Notes under the pieces: model-generated
Database searches by the model: none
Told to the model about the DNA's origin: nothing
What the model saw: only the letters and a program-made list of their open reading frames with translations
Source of the DNA: Allomyces macrogynus ATCC 38327
Lineage: Eukaryota; Blastocladiomycota; Blastocladiomycetes; Blastocladiales; Blastocladiaceae
Direction of reading: 5' to 3'
Assembly: GCA_000151295.1 (NCBI GenBank)
Contig: GG745368.1
Span: 159,824 to 188,355, forward strand
DNA length: 28,532 nt
Program-made: the position numbers and the translations under genes
Shown: one piece after another, positions 1 to 9,445 of the stretch
Position numbering within the stretch: position 1 is the stretch's first letter
How the letters are laid out: the number at the start of each line of letters is the position of its first letter

Positions 1-1181
1 GAATTTCCGTCGACCACGACGCGGGGCCGCGGCCGACAGGCAGCTGAACGAACTCGTCTTCTTTTTTACCAAGATGCTCGACTCGACGCGATCAATGTCG
101 GCGCTGCGCTCAAATCCGCGGCGGCGTACGTCGAAGAAGAAGACTGGAAGTACTCGCTCCAAGAGTGGGTCGGTATGTACCCCACGCTCGCGAGCGCAGT
201 GGGCCCGATGCCGGCCGAGTCGCGTGCCGCCGCCGCCACGGGTCCCGCCTCGTCTGTTCCCGCTACGCGTTCCGGCTCGTCGACCGGGTCTGTGGCTCGT
301 TCTGGTGCGTCAGTCGGACCTGCGCGTGTGGTCCTGCCAGGCAGGTCAGCGGCACTCTTTGACACGTTGGTCCCGTCCTTTTCGCGTTGCTCGCCAGGCA
401 TGAACGAGTCGGCCAAGATCGAGTCGGCCATGCCGAGGCGGCCAAGACCGAGGCGCTGCACTACGACGCGACGACCTCGATGCAGGCCTCGGACGCGTCG
501 ACGACCGGCCGCGGCCGCACCACGATTGACCCGACGTCGCGCTACGTCGAGGAGGCCGATTTTCCGGGGCACCTGGACGAGGGCGAGACGCTGCAACGCG
601 ACGCGGCGCCGTCGGAGCAGGTCCTAGACGTGTCGGCCGCCGGCCGTGACCACGCATCGACTGATCCGTCGCGCTACACGGCGGACGACGAGCACCCGGT
701 CGACAAGCAGCAGCAGGAGATGAAGGACGCGACCCCGGGGTTTACCACGCCGGCGCCGATCCGCACTGGGTATGTTCAGCCCGTGATGCCGCGCGTGATT
801 GGGCCCATGATGGCGCCGCCCGTGCATGGGACCCGGCGATTCGGTGCCGTGCGCTCAGGATTTGGGCCGGCCGCGCGCATTGGCAACCCGGTCTACTATG
901 CGCCGCCGCCGGACCAGGCGGCCATCCCCCGAGGCTATCCGGCGTTCGCGCCGAACGTCGCGTACGGGTACCGCCCGAGCGTCAAGAACGGCGTGCCAGC
1001 TTTCGCGCCGGGCGGCGTGTATGTCACGACCCAGGCCCGCGCTGCTGCGGAGCGACAAGCCGACGCCACGTACATGGACGCGCTTGAGGCGGAGCGCTGT
1101 GCCCAAGTGATGGCGCACCGCGCCGCGCTCATCAGCGACGCCGCGTATTCTGTTGTGGTCGCGGCGCGGTACATGATGTAA
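1..1181 (+). CDS. P/G/Y-rich tandem-family protein, copy A (5' end outside window)
   Basis: Function not recognised. A reading frame is open from base 1 to a donor GTATGT at 173; it contains AAAYVEEEDWKYSLQEWV, whose AAAY matches the first exon of copy B (ATAAAYFPG). The second exon runs in the frame ending with the stop at 1179-1181. That frame has a stop at 360-362, so the acceptor lies after it; phase-compatible AGs at 408 and 417 exist, while the better-looking CCAG at 395-397 is out of phase, so the junction is unresolved. The second exon begins with two imperfect copies of an acidic module (DAS/DVS..GR...DP..RY), then RTGYVQPVMPR and MMAPP, then a low-complexity region with GNPVYYAPP, and an Ala/Met-rich helical C-terminus. 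RTG..QPVMPR, MMAPP and GNPVYY recur in copy B, proving paralogy. The protein is probably largely disordered; there is no signal peptide or enzyme motif. Confidence 0.6.
173..417 (+). other. Intron of copy A (acceptor uncertain)
   Basis: The donor G|GTATGT at 173 is strong and lies just after EWV of the first exon. The downstream frame is blocked by a stop at 360-362. Acceptor candidates that keep phase are AG at 407-408 and 416-417; the end given is the second. A canonical TCGCCAG ending at 397 would need a different phase or a one-base error nearby. Confidence 0.45.
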
Positions 1182-1930
1182 GTGAAGTCGTGCGCTGATT
1201 TGCGGCGGGGACGAGGATCGCTGGTGTGTGGGTGGGGGAGCAGATTCGAGACTGAGGGAACTCGTTTGTTTAATTTCTTTTCGTTGCGTTGGGATGGGTG
1301 TTTGTCGGACGCGTCGGCCTGGGTCGTGGATGGAGAGCGACCAGGCGGGCAGCGCGTACTGTTCTTCTTGTCGTTTCCGATACCGACCACCAGAGAGACC
1401 CGACCATAGCAAGAATATACCGCGACAAGATTGGATTTTCTTTTCGGTTCGACGGCAGTGGAAGCAGAGGAGGCTCATCCCGACCTGGAGCTTCGATTTT
1501 GTCTGCACCTCCAACAAGCATGCTTGATTCAAATCGTTCCGGAGAGATCGACGAGCGCGGGAACGAGAGCTGGGCACGAAATACTTCCCTGCCAAGATAT
1601 CACCTGTCCGAGTTTAATCACTGCCCAAGTGCCGACCGTTCACCGCGGGCCGACAGGCCGGACCGGCGCACGAGGGCAGTGTTGTTCTCTTCCCTTGCCT
1701 GTCAGGAGCAGTACCGACGTCGGGTGGTTGGTTGGTCATTACATTTTATTCATTCCGTTCTTGTCTGCTGTGGTCGTCGCGTCGCCGCGCGTCGCCGCGG
1801 ACGGCTGCAATGTGGGACTGAGTGTTTGCGAGAAGCTCGAAGTGAATGGGCGTGTTCGGCCACGTTATATGCACCACGTTTCTGACACATGGAGAACGCG
1901 TCGCCGCTTTCATCGATATCACCTGCAGCA
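1182..1930 (+). other. 3' flank of copy A, no further gene seen
   Basis: No supported gene. The first ~250 bases are recognisably related to the 3' flank of copy B (about 4900-5120): both contain GTGTTTGTCGG followed by CGCG, a C/T-rich stretch, then ATACCGACCACCAGAGA and a GAATATA motif. This shows the duplication unit included 3' untranslated DNA. The rest (about 1450-1930) holds only short open frames without family resemblance, plus a short CGTCGCCGCG direct repeat near 1778. Confidence 0.4.
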
Positions 1931-1937
1931 ACACGTT

Positions 1938-3133
1938 GACGAACATGTCGCCGTCGGCCATCCCCGCTCTGGCACAGCTGTTCAAGGCTTGCGCGCGACG
2001 CGACCGGCAATTTGACCCATTAACGTTGGCCGCGCCGTCCACAACGACACCCCCATCACCGACCCGCCGCGACCAACGTGGATCATCCTCCTCGGCCCCG
2101 ATTTTATGGCCTGCTCGTCCGCATCATGCTCGCCCTCAACAAGTCGCCCAAGGCCACGCAACTCGCAGCTCGCATTGTCGCGCAATGCGGCGTCTAACCA
2201 CGCTCCCTGTGATTGAATTGTCCCAATCGTTATCTATTTATATTTAAGTACACGAGCGTCGCGACCGTGCCGCTGCGATCCTCCTCTTCCTGCCGGCCGT
2301 GCTCGTCGGTCTCGACGATTCCCAGGCCATGTCAATGTCGCTGTTACCTGCCCTCGCGCGACGCCAAGAAACCGGCGCGCAATACGTTTGAGCTTGGGGT
2401 TACGCCATGACCTTGGAATGGTTGATTCAGTCGCGGCCGCGTCCCCCCGCCAGTTCCATCGCGTCGGCGACCACCGATCCCGCGGGTCTTTGCGATGCGA
2501 ATGTGCGCGCGGTTTCAGTCGATGCCTCGTCGACGAGGAAAGGAGGGCGAGTTTGAGATAGACGCAGCGATGAAGCACGAGTGGACGGTGCGCACACGTG
2601 CGACGCCAAGCCGGCACCGCCTATGGCGACGCTCATTCCGTCGGGCGACCCGGCCCCGGCAGACGCGACGCCCCAGGTCAAGATGACCGGCATGCCAGTC
2701 GCGATTGACCGTGGATTTTCTGATGGTATGAGTCGCTGTTTTTTTTTACACAAACGGAGGAGGATTTGCGCACAGCCTCTCCGTCCATCCCAATTCTTTG
2801 CAGGATTGTCTGCGAGTCGCACGGACAAGTGGCGGCACGTGCGCTGCGGCATTGTATTCCCTCGCAATTTCGGGTATTGTCGACCCATCTCGAAGCCATG
2901 GACCCGGGGGGTCGAGATCGCGACCGCGCTCCTCGACGCCGACCAAAATGCGTCGGCCATGATTGCGTCGCTGTCTTGCTTTCTCGTCCGCCGAGTCCAA
3001 GCGCGAGCTCGCACGTCGACTCGCCGCAGCCCTTCGCCCGAACACGGCGACGATGGGTCGGCGGCGCGTGTCGCCGGTGCAGGTGCCCGCGGCACGGATC
3101 GAAGCCGCGTCGCTCGGACTCGGTGGATCCCGC
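1938..3133 (+). pseudogene. Broken, unidentified multi-exon coding region
   Basis: Protein-like segments follow one another on the + strand but in changing frames. MSPSAIPALAQLFKACARRD starts near 1945, then INVGRAVHNDTPITDPPRP after a one-base break near 2014-2020, then YGLLVRIMLALNKSPKATQL after another at the TTTT run (2102-2105), then RDRAAAILLFLPAVLVGLDD near 2260-2390. A clean intron is visible at 2728-2804 (donor GTATGAGT, acceptor TTCTTTGCAG). The last stretch, KRELARRLAAALRPNTATM, ends at a stop near 3133, followed by AATAAA at 3152. A TGA near 2387 could be a decayed CGA codon. I do not recognise the family; the helical character suggests a repeat or scaffold fold. Either a pseudogene or a real gene damaged by assembly indels. 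Confidence 0.35.
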
Positions 3134-3151
3134 TGACATCAGGCGTTCCCG

Positions 3152-3157
3152 AATAAA
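3152..3157 (+). terminator. Poly(A) signal AATAAA
   Basis: Consensus AATAAA about 20 bases after the last stop of the broken coding region that ends near 3133. The position fits a 3'-end processing signal for that transcript; the motif is short, so chance occurrence is possible. Confidence 0.35.
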
Positions 3158-3764
3158 GGGAATATGAATGACGTCCCTCGATTTGCGCAGGACGCGGCTC
3201 CGCGGGAATTGTGGGGACGTCGTCATCGGGGCACAGACGCGACGGTCCGGGCCGAGCCACCGGCGGGAATCCGGACGTCGAGGTGGATAAGACTGTGGCG
3301 GATATGGGGGGGACCGAACTGTGGTCGTTACCGCTTTGCTTTATCCGTATGTCGACGACGCGTGGATTTGGTGAGGACGGAGCTGCGGTGCCGCAAGTGC
3401 GTGGAGACCTTGCTCCGACTGGGTTTGTTGACCTCGGTTCTCGGTTTGAATGGTACTCGCGATTGGACTTGGTCCTTGCCGTCGGCCGAAGGCAGAATGT
3501 GAAACGATCTCTGTCAGCGTCTCAGTCGAGTGGCCAGGCCAGCAGACGTGGATTTGAGAATGAGCCGTGCAGTCGAGCGAGACAGCACTTAATCGGCGCC
3601 GGTCGCACGCGTTTGCTTCAGTTCGCGAGCGCAATTCGCTTGCTGTCGCCTTCCGCGTCGGCGGCGCCGCGGCCGCTTCTCCTCCCCGCTGCCGACCACG
3701 ACTGACCTGCTGCTGCCCGCACACGTCGCTCCCGCCCCCGCCCCCGCGCAATTCCCGTACCACC
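3158..3764 (+). promoter_or_regulatory. 5' region of copy B with GC-box cluster
   Basis: No convincing gene in this stretch; its open frames show no family resemblance. Just before the copy B start codon, 3731-3746 is a run of CCCGC/CCCCCG units resembling tandem GC boxes, and the ATG at 3765 lies in CACCATGG, an optimal initiation context. I read it as promoter and 5' UTR. Confidence 0.4.
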
Positions 3765-4821
3765 ATGGCCAAGCTGCTCAAGCCTGCCACCGCCGCCGCT
3801 TACTTCCCGGGGTGCGACCTCGACGACGTTCTCCCGACGCTGGTGCCCGGGTGCGTGCACGACACGACTACACCACACCGTGCCGACCGGTCCACTCCAC
3901 TGACAATTCGACGCCGACGCGCACAATAGCCCGGCTTTCGGCGGCAAGGCGGTCGAGTCGGACGACCTCGGCAAGTTCGACTTGTCCGACTCGTCGTCGG
4001 GCGACGGCACCACCGTCACGGACGCCATGGGCGACGACCTCGAACGCCTGCTCGCCAAGCACGCAGCCGAGGACGCGGGCCTGTACCAGTTCCTGTACGA
4101 AAAGAAGGCCGCGCTCGGGCCCGACGCGTGCGCCGCGACGACGGACGCGTCGTCCGCCGACTGGGGCCGCGGCCGCGTCAAAGACCCCAAGTACAACTCG
4201 GCGCCGGTCGATCCCAAGCCCGCCGAATTCGCGCAGAAGCAGAAGACGTACCTCAACTATACGGTGCCCGGCTTTGACGCGTCGGTGCCGTTCCGCACCG
4301 GGCTCGGGCAGCCCGTGATGCCGCGCATGATGGCACCACCGACCGCAGGGCCCTACGGGTTCCCGCGCGCCAGTGCTGCAGGCATGCCGGGCTACGCGCC
4401 GCCCACTATCCCCGGCAACCCCATCTACTACGAGCCACCCACGATCCCCGGCAACCCCGTCTACTACACGCCGCCGGCGCCTTTCGGGCACCCGGTGCAC
4501 ACCGCGCCGCTGTGCGCTGGCCCCCCAGCCGGCGGTCACTTTGGGTACCCCGCGCTCGGCGCCGCGCCCAACATGCCCACGGGCATTGTCCCGCCGCCGC
4601 CGCGCGTCATGTTGGCTCCCGAAGCCGTTTACGGCACGGACCCGACGATGTTGGAGCTGATGGCCGATCTCGCGCAGGACGTGGCCGTCCAGCACATGAT
4701 GGAGGCCGTGCTGTTGGACAAGGCGGCGGCCTTGGCCAAGGCGTCGCAGCGCGCCGCGCGCATGGCCTCTTTTTACTCGAACTGCGCGCGCTTCGGGCCC
4801 ATGTCGCGGTTTATGGTGTAA
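3765..4821 (+). CDS. P/G/Y-rich tandem-family protein, copy B (complete)
   Basis: Intact 325-residue product from two exons: 3765-3850 (donor GTGCGT) and 3930-4821 (acceptor CACAATAG), phase 2, joined as LVPG-PAFGG. It starts MAKLLKPATAAAYFPG. An acidic, Ser/Asp-rich segment (about 30-80) precedes RTGLGQPVMPR at roughly residue 140, two tandem copies of PTIPGNP.YY.PP, a Gly/Pro/Tyr-rich middle, and an Ala/Met-rich helical tail rich in AxxMA patterns. There is no signal peptide, transmembrane segment or catalytic motif. Proline- and tyrosine-rich low complexity suggests a disordered, possibly condensate-forming or structural protein, but that is inference. It shares RTG..QPVMPR, MMAPP and GNPVYY with copy A, and composition plus 3' flank with copy C. 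Function unknown. Confidence 0.8.
3851..3929 (+). other. Intron of copy B
   Basis: 79-nt GT-AG intron: donor GG|GTGCGTGC at 3851, acceptor CACAATAG ending at 3929. Splicing joins two bases of exon 1 with one of exon 2 to give Gly and keeps the long downstream frame open. Confidence 0.8.
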
Positions 4822-5221
4822 GGGCGCCGCCGATGCGGGCTGATTGCAGGCGGCGTGGACGGCCGCGGCGCGGGCGGGCAAGTCGGCGCCGGATGCGCGG
4901 GGGGAGTCGGTGGGAGACTCGAGCGAGGTGGAGACTGTTTTCTTGCGTTGATGTTGTGTTGGGTGAGGTGTTTGTCGGGCGCGCGCCGGCCTCGGCCGCC
5001 AGGAGGAGCGTGACCGGGTCGACCAGCACGCACTGTTTCTCCTTCCTTTTCTGTTTTGTTCCTGTCCTCACCAATACCGACCACCAGAGACCTAGCCGTA
5101 GCTTTGAATGAATATACATACCGTGAGCGCGATCTTCTTGGAACGATTTGAGTTGGCGTGAGAGACGAGAGTCGACCGCAATGAGACGCACCGCCGTCGT
5201 CCAACATGCTGCCGCTGACTG
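4822..5221 (+). other. 3' flank of copy B / 5' region of copy C
   Basis: No gene seen. It carries the flank element shared with copy A (GTGTTTGTCGG..CGCG, then ATACCGACCACCAGAGA at about 5077-5094, then GAATATACATACC). Shared non-coding sequence here is the best evidence that the repeats arose by segmental duplication and not by convergence of low-complexity proteins. Confidence 0.45.
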
Positions 5222-5911
5222 ATGGCGGCTGTGATCGAAAGCGACGACAACCGGCGACGACGGCGGCCGCTGCCGCACGGGTACGCGGGGACCGCGGGCA
5301 TGATACCGCCGCTGCTGCCGTTCCATCATCACGGCGCCGCTGGTGCCGCGGGCGTGGTTTATCCGCCGGCGGCCGCGCCGCACTGGAACTACCCGGCCTA
5401 CACGCCGGCACACGGCACGAACGCGGGCTACCAAGGGCCGCCAGAGAATGGCGGGAACACGGGCTACGCGCCGGCGCGGGCGCGGGCCACATGCAGGAGG
5501 GTGCACATCAGGCCGGGTCCCAGGCTGGGGTCAAAGCCATGACCACGTCACCCGCGGCCGCCGCCGCAATGTACGGCAACGGAGCGCACGTGCAGGTCTT
5601 GTACGCGCCAGCGCCCGCCGCCGCGATGCGCGGCAACTACGCGTACCCCGCCGGCGCCGGGGTGTTCGGAAACGTCGCCCGGGATGAGCGGCACAGTCGC
5701 GCAGAATGCATATCCCGCCGCCGCGAACCCCGGCCACGTCGCGCCGTTTGCGCCGGGCATGATCCCGTACGAGCACGGCGCGCAGTACGCGCCGGCGGCG
5801 GCCCAGTACTGGTACTATCCCCCGCACCCCGCTTCCGCGCACCCGGGCATGCCGTGGGCCGCCGCGGCCACCGCCGCGCCGCGCGACAGTCCCCGTGCCG
5901 GTCGCGTCTGA
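5222..5911 (+). CDS. P/G/Y-rich tandem-family protein, copy C (two frame breaks)
   Basis: Starts MAAVIESDDNRRRRRPLPHG at 5222, followed by Gly/Pro/Tyr/Ala-rich sequence (NYPAYTPAHGTNAGYQGPP). The frame leaves phase at the GCG/GGG-rich run near 5466-5476, continues one base off (MYGNGAHVQVLYAPAP, GNYAYPAGAGVFGNVA), and returns to the original frame at CCCGGG (5678-5683), ending GMPWAAAATAAPRDSP and a stop at 5909-5911. One missing and one extra base compensate exactly, and there is no room for introns, so either sequencing indels or a recently damaged gene. It lacks the QPVMPR motif of copies A and B but shares composition, position and a related 3' flank (GATGCCGACCAC near 6035). Function unknown. 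Confidence 0.5.
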
Positions 5912-6419
5912 GAGGAATAACGCGCCGAGCAGTGGCGAGAGACTGTTGATGTTCGTGCGGGATTGGAGTTGGTGGCAGTTGCGGGACTTTTCTACTTCGT
6001 GTGCTTCGTGTTTTGCTTCCTTCTGTCGTGGCCGATGCCGACCACGCCGCGCCGACAAATTTATCTCCTGGGGATTGAGCTTTATGTCCTGCGTCCCGGA
6101 GAGGAGCGAGGATTCTGCGAATCAGAGGCCACGAAGCGAGATTGAGGCCGGGCTCTGAGAGCAAGCGGCCTCGCCATTCTCTCACCTGGACGTGCCCATC
6201 CCTGCCCACTCGTCTCTCTTCTGCTCGTTCGCGGTTTTGGTCTTGGCTCGCCAGCGCAAGTCTTTCATCTCATCCACATGGCGCACTCCGGGCCGATCGA
6301 CCCGCCCGCCGCATCAGCCGACCACACTTCCCCTACCGCCCGCCGAATCCGCACTACCCCCACACTTCTCTCCCCGCTCCTGCACCGGCACTTCTCGTCT
6401 TTGTTCCGGCCGCGCCACC
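5912..6419 (+). other. Intergenic, 3' flank of copy C
   Basis: No supported gene. About 5940-6070 is a more diverged version of the 3' flank of copies A and B: G/T-rich, then a C/T stretch, then CCGATGCCGACCAC. The remainder (6150-6419) is C-rich and T-poor and looks like promoter or 5' UTR for the small ORF that follows. Confidence 0.35.
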
Positions 6420-6527
6420 ATGCCCCAGTTCCATGACAACCGCGCCATCCCGGCTGTCCAGGTCGAATGCGAGCGGAACGCGTGGGCAGCTCCCGACGCT
6501 AGCGCCCCGCGCTCTGGATTCGTCTAG
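6420..6527 (+). CDS. Possible 35-residue ORF or first exon
   Basis: ATG in an excellent context (GCGCCACCATG), with a C-rich leader like that of copy B. It encodes 35 residues beginning MPQFHDNRAIPAVQVECERN and stops at 6525-6527. GTGACA immediately follows the stop, and an internal GTCTAG could act as a donor, so it may be a first exon whose partner I could not find. No family is recognised. It faces the 3' end of the SAMP1-like gene on the other strand. Confidence 0.2.
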   Translation: MPQFHDNRAIPAVQVECERNAWAAPDASAPRSGFV

Positions 6528-6729
6528 GTGACATTTGGCCGGACTGTCGTGTGTGAGACTGTTTATCAATTCCTTTTTGTGCGCCGCGAAGGGGAGGGAG
6601 CTTGTGTGTCGAGTGTTGTCGCCAGAGCTCATTGCGGAGAGGAATCTGGGTCGCCGGTTGCGGCCTGCCGTCGATGTCAAAGCAAGAACGCAGACGCAAT
6701 GGCAACACTTTATCACGCCTTCACACGCC

Positions 6730-9124
6730 CTACAAAAACAAGGTATCCAGCGCCGACTCGACGCCCGTCTTGGCCTGCGCCAGCGGGAACCCGACTGCGG
6801 GCCGCGGCGCAAACCGTCCTCCGCCCGCGCTCGCCGATGCCCCAACACCATCAGCTGCTCGCTTGGCATCGGGCCCGTGGTGGTGGTGGTGGTGGTGCAG
6901 GTGCGCTCTCCCGTTCTGCTCGTAGTGCGCCGTCGGGTCCCGAATCCCGCCCGCGCGCTTGAGCTTGGCCCAGAACGAGTTCCCATTCGCGACCGGTGCT
7001 GGCGCCGTCGGCGGCACTTCGTCCACGTCCATTGCGTCGTCACCCGCGCCCGGCGGCGGCGGTGGGGGTGGACCGAACCCGGTAAACGCGCTCTCGCCAT
7101 CCGACGAGTCGCTCCCATCGTCGTCGCCAAACTGCAGCGGCAGCGCGAACCTCGGCACCGTGGCACTCGGGCGTAGCGCAGCCACCCGCGCCGCCTCTCG
7201 CTCAGCCTCGGCGCGCGCCAGTTCCTGCTCGCGGCGCATCTGCACCTGCCGCGCCTGGTCCTGCAACGTCGCGTCCCACGCAGTCCGCGTGATCGCCGAC
7301 CCCGGCATTCGCGCGGCAAACGACCTTGGCACGGTGGTCTGGTTGACGCGCGTCGGATCGATATCCATTCGCGCTTGGAAGAGGTTTCCGTGGCCAAACG
7401 GCTGCGGGCGCGGGATCTGATGCGGCTGGAGCGTCGGCACGTGCGCGAACATGGCGTTCAACGCCGTGCCGCGGCCGAGCGGGGACGAGGACGAGGTCGC
7501 GTGCGGGGACTTGAGGTGCCAGTCGTCGAGCCGGTCGAGAACCGATTCGGTCAGTGCGTTGGCGGAACTCGGCGTCATGTCGGAGACGACGGGCGCCGTG
7601 CGGTATTGCCGGAGCCGGTCGTCGGGGGAAAGGGCGTCGTCCGAGTCGTGGTGCGGGTCGTGGTCGTCAGCGAGAACGTCGTTGGGGTCGAGGTCGAGCC
7701 GGTGTTGCACATCGGCGAGCGACAGGTGGCCGATGGGCGGGCCGCGGCAGAAATCGAGGCCGTACGAGAGGAGCGCGCGCTGCCGCCATGGCTCGAGCTA
7801 GAGATGTAGATCCCGCGAGGAGTAAATTTCGAGGAAGAGACGCACCATGTGTGATCAAAACGGCGTACCAATCGCTTCACGATAAAGGGGAAGAACCCGG
7901 CGCCGATCCACCACCATAGCGTCAGCGTCTCCGGGTGGGTCAGCGCCCATACTTGAGTGCACCGAACGGCAAGAACTGGGACGGTCCAAACTACCTGTTT
8001 CGCGAAATGAACTCTTCGTCAGAACAAGACGAGAAACCCGGCAAAATGAGTGTCAACGGACCCGAAACCGACGCAAACTGCGCGAAAAGAGCCGGTGATA
8101 AAACTTGCGGTTCGGGTCGCGCTTGTACTGCCAGAATGCGCTCATGAGCGGGTTGTAGGACGCCTCGAGGACGACGAGCGCGAGGAGAGCAAGGTGATCC
8201 CAATGAACCGACGACCGGTCGGTTGGAATGCTCAGCTGGTACCATCCAATCGATGCTATTTGAAGCATATCGTCAGAATCAAAGCATGGCGCCAGAGAAG
8301 TGGACTCGTATTCCTCCCACAAAGACACAACATCTCCACTTACCCAGCGCCCAAAGTCCCGCAAAGGGCGGGCCCACGCCACAAACCCCACGCTCTCGCC
8401 CACGGCATACCGGGACGCACGCACGACCCGGCTTCCGCGGTCATTGCCCGATGTGGCGGCAAGCTCGGGACTTGGAACGTGCTTGCCTGGCCGCATCATG
8501 TGCAAATACCACGCATAGTCCGCTGCCAGTACGCGTGCAGCGCTGGCTCACAATCCTCGCACACAAAATCGAGCGGAAGCGGGCGGGTCGCGTCGGTCTC
8601 GTCGCGCGCGAGCTGGGAGCGCAGATTGATACGGTGGGTTGTGGAGGCACCCGTCGCACAGGACCCGACTCGGCACCCGTCGCGGCCGGAATCGCGGTCG
8701 TGCGTGGCTCGAGCGCGTCGCCGCGGTACGTGGTTGCCGGAGGGTTGAGCTCCTCCCGCGCCCATGCCGCCTGCGGCACAAACTCGCCGCGGTCGTCAAA
8801 CAGGTTGGTGGCCGCGCAGGATGGGCACGTGAAGTGACGCGGCGTGTCGCCGGGACCCGCGAGCGCGACCTTCTGGTTACAGTAGAAGCATATGGACGAC
8901 GGCGGGCGGGATGCGTGCCATGCACGGCGGATAAGGGCAATGATAAAGGTGGCGCCGGCGATGAGCACGACCACGGTCGGCAACAGGTCGGTTGGTGCCG
9001 TTCCTTGGAGCACGGTCAGCCATGGGCGAGAGCGACTCACAGCGTCTTCGACAGCGGCAAAGAGCCATGGCGGGAGAAGGTCGGTGACGGCAGACGTGAT
9101 CGTGATGCTGTCGGTGCTGGCCAT
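6730..9124 (-). CDS. SAMP1/TMEM201/Ima1-type inner nuclear membrane protein
   Basis: Members of this family are inner nuclear membrane proteins linked to lamina, LINC complexes and heterochromatin. The ATG at 9124 gives MASTDSITITS; a transmembrane helix spans about 47-66 (PTVVVLIAGATFIIALI), then the zinc motif CFYC (79-82) and CPSC (100-103) with NLFDDRGEF, the Ima1 N-domain pattern. The next metal pairs follow as LCDGCLHN and VCEDCEPALHAYW, matching the LLCKRC and LCRPC positions of human TMEM201. Membrane segments LALLALVVLEASY and LWWWIGAGFFPFIV follow; the last exon (7797-6730) is a ~355-residue disordered tail with a His tract. Clear introns are 8343-8236 and 7868-7798. One-base frame breaks are needed near 8663-8668, 8633-8640 and 8512-8519, mostly at homopolymers; they look like assembly errors, though a 47-nt intron is an alternative for the first two. 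Confidence 0.75.
7798..7868 (-). other. Intron of SAMP1-like gene
   Basis: 71-nt intron with donor TTG|GTACGCCG and acceptor CATCTCTAG. It joins the last membrane segment (..FFPFIVKRL) in phase 0 to LEPWRQRALLSYGLDFC, which opens the long C-terminal exon; an in-frame stop directly upstream of that exon requires the splice. The preceding exon is 7975-7869 (acceptor GTCCCAG). Confidence 0.75.
8236..8343 (-). other. Intron of SAMP1-like gene
   Basis: 108-nt intron with a near-perfect donor TGG|GTAAGTGG and acceptor GGTACCAG, phase 0 on both sides. It is also open in frame, so retention would add 36 residues; the strong donor favours splicing. Confidence 0.6.
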
Positions 9125-9445
9125 GGCGTTGAGACGGCAACTCGAGCCCCTGCGACGGCACAAAACTCAGAGCGCGGCGACCTTGGTGCTGAGATTATCC
9201 GAGACAAATGCGGCAAGTCTCGTTCAAAAGGATAATGGTGGTGAAGGCCGGGAGGTCCGGCGCGAATAAGCGCGAGTGCACTAACTGATCGAAAAGAACC
9301 AGCTGCAAAGCAACATCAGCGCCTTGCTTCAGCACCGAGCAAGAACGGCGCAAATCAGAAACCAACCATTTGACATAGAAGAGTGAAGACGAAACATGAA
9401 CCACAATCGAAGATGAGCATGACGACGCTAGGTAGATATATATAA
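9125..9445 (-). promoter_or_regulatory. Upstream region of SAMP1-like gene
   Basis: About 320 bases between the stop of the Gag-like gene (9446) and the ATG at 9124, both on the minus strand. It is less GC-rich than the genes and contains an AT run (GATATATATAATTA, 9433-9446) at the end of the Gag-like gene. I see no gene in it and take it as terminator plus promoter. Confidence 0.35.

Noticed and set aside
2427..3260. 277-codon minus-strand frame
   Set aside because: No motif; basic shadow translation opposite the + strand segments that contain a good intron (GTATGAGT..TTCTTTGCAG).
3868..4881. 337-codon minus-strand frame
   Set aside because: Antisense of copy B, which has intron, start context and paralogue support.
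8630..8676. 47-nt intron (donor GTGCGACGGG, acceptor GCGCTCCCAG) in the SAMP1-like gene
   Set aside because: It would restore frame, but it removes LCDGCLHN, which matches a conserved metal-binding pair of TMEM201; two one-base errors at GGG and CCC explain the data better. Kept as an alternative.
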